NCBI GenBank assembly: GCA_030560485.1
Contig: JAKTTS010000070.1
Location: 1 to 43,445 of the forward strand
Direction: 5' to 3'
Source: Ascoidea tarda (nom. inval.)
Lineage: Eukaryota > Ascomycota > Saccharomycetes > Ascoideales > Ascoideaceae
Length of the DNA: 43,445 bases
Shown here: positions 36,624 to 43,445 of the stretch, piece by piece
Layout: the number at the start of each line of letters is the position of its first letter
Numbering within the stretch: the first letter of the stretch is position 1
Notes under the pieces: generated by a model
What the model was told of the DNA's origin: nothing
What the model saw: the letters and a program-made list of their open reading frames with translations, nothing else
Database searches by the model: none
Position numbers and translations under genes: made by a program

Positions 36624-38021
36624 ATGACTATCACCAACCAACAAAACTTATCTCCCTTCATCGTCTCATCTCCTGGCAAAGTCATCATCTTCGGTGAACA
36701 TGCTGCTGTCTTTGGAAAACCTGCTATCGCTGCTGCTGTCTCGTTGAGAACATACCTACTAGTTGCTCCTAGCAAGGACCCCAACACAATCAATTTAAAC
36801 TTCCCTGATATAAACTTCTCTCACAAGTGGAACACACATGATATACCTTGGTCAATAAAAAACAATTTCAACAACAACACAAATGACAACAACATCCCCA
36901 AGCCTGACGACGAACTAGTTCCTGAATACGTCTCTTCCTTATCTGACCTTATCCTTGACATCAATGACACCATCCACTACTGCTCTGCCTCTGCCTTCCT
37001 CTACTTGTACTTGAACCTATGCTCCCCCTCCACCATCGGACACACCTTCACCATAAGATCAACCTTGCCCATCGGTGCAGGCCTTGGTTCGTCTGCCTCC
37101 ATGGCTGTTTGCTTATCTTCTGCCTTGTCCTATTTAGGAAATCACATTCAATCTCCTTCCATCAAAAACAACGACTTCACCACTATAGATTCACCAGACT
37201 CTCTATTCATAGACTCTTGGGCTTTCATGGCCGAAAAATGCATACACGGTAATCCCTCAGGTATCGATAACACTGTCTCTTGCCATGGTGGTGCTATCAT
37301 GTTCCAAAGAATGAAATCCTCAAACCCCAGTATTAGAACAAAAATGAGAAACTTCCCTTCCTTAAATTTACTACTAACCAATACAACTCATCCCAGAAAA
37401 ACAGCTGATTTAGTCGCAAACGTATCCTCCTTCACAAATGAGTTCCCAAAAACTAGTGGCTCCATCTTGGATGCTATTGAAAGCTTAACAAGAGAGGCCT
37501 ATAACATAATGATTCGCCCGTTTTTCGATAATGAGGCTAAATTCAAAATCAGCCAGTTGATTAGAATCAACCATGGCCTATTAGTGTCTCTCGGTGTCTC
37601 CCATCCAACCTTGGAAAACATCAAACTACAATGCGATTTAATGGACATTGGCGAATCAAAATTGACCGGTGCAGGTGGTGGTGGTTGTGCTATAACTATT
37701 CTTAAAGACGATGTAGACCAATCAAAAGTAAACCGAATAATCTCCAACTTCAAAAATGAGGGCTACAAAACTTATCAAACAACTTTAGGCGGAAAAGGTG
37801 TTGGTTTACTACTTCCAAACTATCTTGATATTAACAATATTAATACTAATATTAATACTCATACTCATACTCATACTAATACTAATACTAATACTAATAT
37901 TAATAGAAACCCCAATTATAGCAAAATTTTCACTCAAGATGGCTTCTTGAGTTTTAAAACTCAAAATGAAATTGAGAATGCCTTTGGTGTTCAAAACGCT
38001 CGAGATTGGAGGTTTTGGTAG
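36624..38021 (+). CDS. ERG12: Mevalonate kinase
   Basis: GHMP-family kinase that phosphorylates mevalonate in the isoprenoid/ergosterol pathway. The 465-aa protein starts at ATG 36624 (MTITNQQNLS). Motif 1 is SSPGKVIIFGEHAAVFGKPA (substrate binding), motif 2 the ATP-binding PIGAGLGSSASMAVCLS at about residues 148-164, then KCIHGNPSGIDNTVSCHGGA with the catalytic Asp, and motif 3 KLTGAGGGGCAITIL near residue 345. It is slightly longer than S. cerevisiae Erg12 (443 aa): after GGKGVGLLL it has a Asn/Thr/His repeat (NTNINTHTHTHTNTNTNTN) before a terminal ENAFGVQNARDWRFW. The repeat arises from ATTAATACT/CATACT units and may vary in length. Confidence 0.96.
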   Translation: MTITNQQNLSPFIVSSPGKVIIFGEHAAVFGKPAIAAAVSLRTYLLVAPSKDPNTINLNFPDINFSHKWNTHDIPWSIKNNFNNNTNDNNIPKPDDELVPEYVSSLSDLILDINDTIHYCSASAFLYLYLNLCSPSTIGHTFTIRSTLPIGAGLGSSASMAVCLSSALSYLGNHIQSPSIKNNDFTTIDSPDSLFIDSWAFMAEKCIHGNPSGIDNTVSCHGGAIMFQRMKSSNPSIRTKMRNFPSLNLLLTNTTHPRKTADLVANVSSFTNEFPKTSGSILDAIESLTREAYNIMIRPFFDNEAKFKISQLIRINHGLLVSLGVSHPTLENIKLQCDLMDIGESKLTGAGGGGCAITILKDDVDQSKVNRIISNFKNEGYKTYQTTLGGKGVGLLLPNYLDINNINTNINTHTHTHTNTNTNTNINRNPNYSKIFTQDGFLSFKTQNEIENAFGVQNARDWRFW

Positions 38022-38921
38022 ATTTTTTTATCCTCATCCTTTTATTAATATTCTTCTCACTACTTTACTATAATACTATTTTTGACCTTTTGGCACATGA
38101 AATTTAACTTATTAATATTCACATTTTATTTTTATTTTTATACCCATACCCTTTTATTATTCTATTATCTTCCAATTATGACTATACTTTTATATTGAGA
38201 AACCTATATAACCCATTTTTTTTATATTTATTTGTTTCCTCATCTTATTTTACTCTTTTTTTAGTTATATATTAATATTCTTTCTCCCCTATTTATAAAT
38301 AATAAATGATTTGGTTTATATCAAAAAAATTTAATCCAAAAATCTAAGTTATTCTGATTTCAACTCTTCGCCATTTTATAACTAAATTGATCTAAAGATG
38401 TTTAATGGTCATTTATTACTATCGAAAAGCAATAATGATTTGAAATCGAAATAACACCGATCGAAATAAAAATAATAAAATTGAAACAATAGGAGTAAGG
38501 GAGGAAAATAGGAGAAATCAACAACCCTTTATTGATAGATTTTAAAGATGATTTTAATTACAATATACAATTTTAAGTTTGCTAATTTTCAGAAAAAATA
38601 ACAAAGGTAAACAAAACAACAAAGGATGAGAGATGTGGATAAGAGAAGAAATGAGATGAGATGAGGGAATGAAAAATATAAAGTATAGATAAAGGGGAAT
38701 TATAAAGGAGTAAAAAAAAGAAAATCAATAGATATCAAAAGAAAAAGAAAAAGAAAAAAAAATAAAAATAAAAATAAAAATAAAAATAAAGTGGAATCTA
38801 AATAGTATCAAATTAAATTAAATTAAATTAAAATTATAAAAAAACTAAACAAAACAAATGTGCAAAAAACTAAAAAACTATATTAATTAAAAATGAATAA
38901 TTAAATAATTGATTAATTATC
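38022..38921. terminator. Convergent 3' regions of ERG12 and ACT1
   Basis: 900 bases between convergent genes. T-rich on the + strand after ERG12 (to about 38290), then A/purine-rich toward ACT1, as expected of two 3' UTRs. It contains simple repeats: AAAAAT x about 5-6 at 38760-38790 and AAATT x4 at 38813-38832. Rather long for two terminators but no gene seen. Confidence 0.55.
38755..38834. repeat. A-rich simple repeats (AAAAAT)n and (AAATT)n
   Basis: A run of AAAAAG units, then AAAAAT units to about 38790, and four AAATT units at about 38813-38832, in the ACT1 3' flank. Confidence 0.8.
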
Positions 38922-40881
38922 TTAAAAACATTTATGATGAACAATTGATGGTCCAGATTCATCATATTCTTGTTTTGAGATCCACATTTGTTGGAAAGTT
39001 GATAATGATGCCAAAATGGAACCACCGATCCAGACAGAATATTTACGTTCAGGGGCAGCAATGACTTTAACTTTCATAGAAGAAGGAGCCAAAGCAGTGA
39101 TTTCTTTTTGCATACGTTCAGCAATACCTGGGAACATGGTGGTACCACCAGACATGACAATATTACCGTATAATTCTTTTCTAACATCAACATCACACTT
39201 CATGATTGAATTGTAAGCAGTTTGATCGATACCAGCAGCTTCCAAACCTAAGACAGATGGGTGGAATAAGGCTTCTGGGGCTCTGAATCTTTCATTACCA
39301 ATTGTGATAACTTGACCATCTGGCAATTCGTAAGATTTTTCAATAGCAGAGGATTGAGCAGAGGTTTGTAATTCTTGATCAAAGTCTAAAGCAACATAAC
39401 ATAATTTTTCTTTAATATCACGAACAATTTCTCTTTCAGCAGTGGTGGAGAAACTGTAACCACGTTCAGAAAGGATTTTCATCAAGTAGTCAGTCAAGTC
39501 TCTACCAGCCAAATCGACTCTTAAGATTGCATGAGGTAAAGAAAAACCAGCGTAAATTGGGACGACATGAGTAACACCATCACCAGAATCTAAAACAATA
39601 CCGGTGGTTCTACCAGAAGAATATAAGGAAAGAACAGCTTGAATAGAAACGTAAAAAGCAGGAACGTTGAAAGTTTCAAACATGATTTGGGTCATCTTTT
39701 CTCTATTGGATTTTGGGTTCATTGGAGCTTCAGTTAATAAAACTGGGTGTTCTTCTGGAGCAACCCTTAATTCGTTGTAGAAAGTGTGATGCCAGATCTT
39801 TTCCATATCATCCCAGTTTGTAACAATACCATGTTCAATTGGATATCTTAAGGTTAAAATACCTCTTTTGGATTGAGCTTCATCACCAACATAGGAGTCT
39901 TTTTGACCCATACCGACCATGATACCTTGATGTCTTGGTCTACCTACGATTGAAGGGAAAACAGCTCTTGGTGCATCATCACCAGCAAAACCGGCTTTAC
40001 ACATACCAGAACCATTATCGATAACAAGCTATTAAGAAAGAAAGAAAAAAATTATAATGTTAGTAAAATTGTTGCTAAAAATCTTTGAGATAACTGAGAC
40101 GAATAATTTTTGAAATTTCAGATCATTTTGTAAGGACCAAAAAAATTTCCCAAAAGAAAAAGCCGCCCAACTAAATTAGGGGTAGATTATTAAAAATTTT
40201 CTTTTTGATAAAATTCGAGGATTAAAGTAGATTTTCTATAATAGAAAATTAAAATAAGTAGAGATTACTTACAGCAGCAACTTCTTCTGTTTAACTTGTT
40301 AGTTAATCTATATTTGAATAAAAATAGAAATAGAAAAAAAATGAAAATAGATAAAATAAAGACCCTTTATCATGATTTGATTCAATTGCGATCGGGTTTG
40401 CCCAAGTCTCTAAGATCAATAAGAAGCACTTTGTAGGATTTCCAGTATCGAAGTTTCGAAGTATTTTACTTTGGTTGTAATTGGTTGATATCAATTACAA
40501 TTATAAAACACTTGTGCAATTGAATAAAAGACAATTTTAAGATATTTGACAAATCGCATTGAATTTTAAAGAAAGAAACAAATCCAGGTTGTCAGATTTC
40601 AAAAGCTTCCGAATTGGAGCTTGAAATTATTTCTGCTGTGCTTTTGCAAGCAAAATGATTTGATTGAGTAAATTGAGATCTGGATGAGAATTGAAAACGA
40701 GAAAAAGAAAAGAATCGAACAAATAGTAAGATCAAAGAGATACAAAAAGATAATGGATTGATTCCATGAAACAATTGAGACAGATCAAAGTCTTGAATAA
40801 AACCCATCGATATCAATCATGATGAGCAAAGGTGAAAAGAAAGGGAGAGAAAAGAGAGTAAAAGTACGTACCACCATCCAT
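38922..40881 (-). CDS. ACT1: Actin, three exons with a 14-nt micro-exon
   Basis: Actin, 376 aa. Exon 1 (40881-40872, ATGGATGGTG), exon 2 (40286-40273, 14 nt) and exon 3 (40028-38922) join to encode [20 protein letters not shown], the same start as Candida albicans Act1. The nucleotide-binding loops ([32 protein letters not shown]) and the terminal [12 protein letters not shown] are intact. Intron 1 interrupts codon 4 after its first base, the same site as the single S. cerevisiae ACT1 intron; intron 2, after codon 8, is additional. A TATAAATA box lies at 40961-40968. In S. cerevisiae ACT1 neighbours YPT1; here the neighbour is SND2. Function: cytoskeleton, polarity, endocytosis, chromatin remodellers. 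Confidence 0.97.
40029..40272 (-). other. ACT1: ACT1 intron 2 (244 nt)
   Basis: Donor GTAAGT at 40272-40267, perfect branch site TACTAAC at 40065-40059, acceptor AATAG ending at 40029. Joins codon 8 to 9 in phase 0. Confidence 0.93.
40287..40871 (-). other. ACT1: ACT1 intron 1 (585 nt)
   Basis: Donor GTACGT at 40871-40866, branch-like AACTAAC at 40304-40298, acceptor AAACAG ending at 40287. The branch site is only about 12 bases from the acceptor. The insertion point (codon 4, after first base) equals that of the S. cerevisiae ACT1 intron. Several short frames inside are chance. Confidence 0.88.
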
Positions 40882-41250
40882 TTTTGAGAAATATAAGAAT
40901 AAATAATTTAGTGATACTAAAGACTATAATTGGGAAAGGAATTATAATCAGATACGTAGGTATTTATATTGTTTTCAAGAAAAGATATAAGAAAAGGAGA
41001 GAAAGAAAAAAAACGAAAGAGGATTAAATAAAAAACGAGCCCAAAGGAAATGTTCTCACTGAAAAATGGCAAACATTGAAAAGAACACGAATTCTGAGTG
41101 CCAATCCAGAAAAAGGGGCACGTCCGTACCACGGAGCCAACGGAAGAATTGAACGGATCTACACGGCTACGCGGATGCTTTTCGAAATGCTGCGGCACGA
41201 GAAGAATTTACGCCTGTACTGCAACATGATGCGAGTTTACTGCACGCTTA
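40882..41250. promoter_or_regulatory. ACT1: ACT1 promoter region
   Basis: About 370 bases between the ACT1 start and the SND2 stop, both minus strand. TATAAATA (minus strand) at 40961-40968, 80-87 bases upstream of the ATG. 41080-41250 becomes GC-rich. A 96-codon + strand frame over this region and the SND2 3' end is a shadow. Confidence 0.6.
40961..40968 (-). promoter_or_regulatory. ACT1: TATA box of ACT1
   Basis: TATAAATA on the minus strand, 80 bases upstream of the initiator ATG. Confidence 0.55.
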
Positions 41251-41814
41251 CTAGCTGCGGACGCGCTGTGTTTTGCCTCGGCCTTTTTGCTGCCGGGCCT
41301 CCATCTTTACCAGCCGTTTGGAGCGACCCTCGTTGCTGCCGGTACCACCAGACTGAGCGCCTTTAGAATCAGCACCGCCGGGTTGGTTTGCGCGTGCGCG
41401 ACGCCAGACACCCATCAAGCCTGCCACCTTGTACACCATAAACGCAGGCACCACCACCAAGAGATAGAATACCTTCATGCTGCCCACAACGCTCACCATC
41501 ACATCGCAGAAGAGTGTCAAGTACACCACATCAAACATGTACTCGGTGAGTCCCTCCTGCCTAAGATCAATGCCCTCGCAAGCAATTGCTCCATTCTCCT
41601 TGTACTTGGGTCGGCCGTACTTCTCAATCATATACTCGCTGCTTATCAATGGAACGTTGAACATGAGGTAGTACTTGAATTTCGAAAGATTTGGTCGGTT
41701 GAACACCACCATGAGAAAGACCGAGAAAAAATTCACAACCAACGAGCTGGTGTGTAGATCCCTTAGTATCTTGTTGTTCGACACTGCCTGCTTCTTTGCT
41801 GCTGCTCCTGCCAT
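41251..41814 (-). CDS. SND2: SRP-independent targeting protein Snd2/Env10 (TMEM208 family)
   Basis: ER membrane protein of the SND pathway, which targets tail-anchored and internal-TM clients independently of SRP. The 187-aa protein shows the family pattern: MAGAAAKKQAVSNNKILRDL start, GRPKYKENGAIACEGIDLRQ, LTEYMFDVVYLTLFCDV, VVVPAFMVYKVAGL, and a basic C-terminal tail with SNEGRSKRLVKMEARQQ, matching S. cerevisiae Env10 (GKPKYD.., GIDL.., NEGQSKSKRQMKRERR). Two or more hydrophobic hairpins are visible at about residues 28-60 and 90-135. The gene is GC-richer than its neighbours and has no CTG codon that I could find. A CACGTG E-box lies about 145 bases upstream. Confidence 0.92.
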   Translation of the reverse strand: MAGAAAKKQAVSNNKILRDLHTSSLVVNFFSVFLMVVFNRPNLSKFKYYLMFNVPLISSEYMIEKYGRPKYKENGAIACEGIDLRQEGLTEYMFDVVYLTLFCDVMVSVVGSMKVFYLLVVVPAFMVYKVAGLMGVWRRARANQPGGADSKGAQSGGTGSNEGRSKRLVKMEARQQKGRGKTQRVRS

Positions 41815-42061
41815 TGTGCTTTCTGGCCTGTTATCTACCTAGCACTTGATCCAATCTCTGCGTTTGTATCGTCTGATCTTGTGAAAGGTAAAAGAGGAAA
41901 ACTGCCAAACGGAAAAACGAGAAAAGAAAAACAAAACATGATAAAATATAAAACACACCACGTGTGCTAATCATTATGCAAACTTGTTCCTTGTTTCGAT
42001 TACCTAAGCTCAGCCTTTTATTCAGAGTATATAAGTGACAAAAGTTCATATATGTAAGAAT
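41815..42061. promoter_or_regulatory. SND2 promoter with CACGTG
   Basis: Spacer of 247 bases between SND2 and the stop of the next minus-strand gene. CACGTG at 41959-41964 is a Cbf1/bHLH-type site. Confidence 0.5.
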
Positions 42062-43387
42062 CTAGCACTCATTTTTATCTTTTATTGTTTCAATTTCATT
42101 AATTAAATCCTTTATAACGTTTTTTAGCCCATTGATTTCCTCACAAAAGCTACTCTTGAGCTGATTTATATCTTTGTTCAATTTGACTATCAATTTTTCT
42201 AAATTATTTGTTACTAGCTCATTATTATTCTTTATGGGACTAGTATAATTCATTCCATTGAAATTACTATTAAAGTTGCTATTAATATAGTTATTATTCA
42301 TGTTAGTGTTACTATTGTTTTGATTAATTGCTTTTTGTCGAGGTTTGTATGGAATAAATTGAACTTTTCTATGACTATTACTATTGCTATTACTATTTCC
42401 ATTACCATTATGATTCTGATTATTATTATGACTGATTACAAGACTTTGAGTAGATAATGAAGTATACCTTTTTAAATCATTACTTATTATTTTTAGATTT
42501 GAATCAATTAATATCTCTTTATCTTTTTCTTTATTAGTATCGTTTTTAATAATCAACAGTTTATTTGTATTTCTATCATCTAGATTTGAATTCCTTTCAT
42601 TAAAATTACTCTCAGTCTCAATCACGTTCTTACGACTATTATTCATTTCAATATCAACATCAGTATCTTGCTCTTGACTGTTTATTATACTTTGATTTCC
42701 ATTGGTATTTTTATTTTTATTTTTATTTTTATTTTTATTTATATTTATATTTTTAGTTACAATTACCCTAGCATTGTTTAAGTTTTTATCCAGACTTTGA
42801 TTTTGATTTTGATTTTGGTTTTGATTTGGATTATTATTTTCTTTATCAATATCACTGCTAGTGTTGATGATATTTTCAATTTTTTTGACATGAAACTCAT
42901 TTATCTGATTAATACCATTTATCAGATCTATATCACTAATATGATTTATGTGATTTATATTATTCACACCATGTATGTGATTTATATCATTTATATTACT
43001 TATATCACCTATGTTATTAATCTCATTATAATTATTAAATTTTACTCTTTTTATAATTGAATTAGCATTTTCACTAATTTCATTATTTATTCGATTACCC
43101 AAATCATTATTGAAAGCATTTTCATTGTGACTATTACCATGACTATTATCATTGCTTATAGTATTTATATTCTCTATATTACTTATGTTACCTATGTTAG
43201 TTATATTACTTAGATTATTTATATTACTTAGATTACTTATATCATTTCTGACATTAATTTCATTAATTTCATCTATAACATTTATATCATTGTTTATAAG
43301 ATGATCATGGTAATTATTGCCATTATTATTAGTAGCTTCATTATCATTATCATTATTATCATTATTATCATTATTATCATTATTATC

Positions 43388-43419
<32 letters not shown>

Positions 43420-43445
43420 CATTATCATTATCATTATCATTATCA
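42062..43445 (-). CDS. Asn/Asp-rich protein with C-terminal coiled coil (5' part beyond window)
   Basis: The frame runs open from its stop at 42062 to the right edge with no start, so at least 460 residues are seen and the N-terminus lies outside. Most is low-complexity: Asp/Asn runs at the edge, then Asn/Ile/Asp-rich repeats (NINHINHISDI and similar), an NQNQNQNQNQ run and a Lys/Asn run. The last part looks functional: a basic block KVQFIPYKPRQKA and a C-terminal coiled coil of about 50 residues (LEKLIVKLNKDINQLKSSF...LKNVIKDLINEIETIK). I do not recognise the family. Asn-rich regions with a coiled coil are common in yeast transcription regulators and RNA-granule proteins; that is only a hint. 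Confidence 0.75.
43336..43445. repeat. Trinucleotide/hexanucleotide repeat coding Asp/Asn
   Basis: ATTATC and ATC-ATT units run to the right edge, read in the minus-strand gene as Asp-Asn and Asp-Asn-Asn. The true length is unknown because the window ends in it. Confidence 0.9.

Noticed and set aside
41076-41366. 96-codon + strand frame opposite the SND2 3' end
   Set aside because: Antisense of SND2 coding and the ACT1 promoter; no recognised domain.

Overview
The window is nuclear DNA from a budding yeast (Saccharomycotina). Reasons: compact single-exon genes; two spliced genes with yeast signals (GTAYGT or GTAAGT donors, TACTAAC or AACTAAC branch sites); AT-rich spacers with A/T tracts and microsatellites; and proteins that closely follow yeast families (Ypt1, Act1, Sti1, Spc3, Tim54, Pil1/Lsp1, Hat1). 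In the conserved genes I read, CTG codons are almost absent and the few I found sit at variable positions. Together with a fungal beta-mannosyltransferase, this suggests a CUG-reassigned (CTG-clade type) yeast rather than Saccharomyces. I cannot name the genus.

Layout, left to right: a dithiol glutaredoxin with two possible starts; ARO8 with a Gcn4 site; a 2.8-kb AT-rich gene desert between two convergent genes; a BMT-family beta-mannosyltransferase; two related 8-cysteine GPI-anchored wall proteins; SPC3 and YPT1 from a shared GC-rich divergent promoter; a 2.1-kb gap; CTK1 with a very long disordered N-terminus; STI1 (one intron) and TIM54 divergent around a heat-shock element; a NudC-family protein; a glutathione S-transferase-like protein; a 26-residue metallothionein; an SPX-RING ubiquitin ligase; PIL1/LSP1; HAT1; a Fus3/Kss1-type MAP kinase; a fumarate reductase fused to cytochrome b5; a GC-rich island; an unrecognised two-span membrane protein; ERG12; ACT1 with two introns around a 14-nt exon; SND2/ENV10; and the 3' part of an Asn/Asp-rich coiled-coil protein cut by the right edge.

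Most genes are housekeeping functions (secretion, protein targeting, mitochondrial import, chaperoning, sterol synthesis, cytoskeleton, transcription) and do not form one pathway. Themes that recur are cell surface and secretion (BMT, GPI proteins, SPC3, YPT1, SND2, eisosome) and redox or metal handling (glutaredoxin, GST, metallothionein, fumarate reductase). I saw no tRNA, rRNA, CRISPR array or intact transposon. The least explained parts are the convergent desert at 2496-5272, the GC-rich island near 34860-35165, the 12150-14235 gap and the tiny metallothionein gene.
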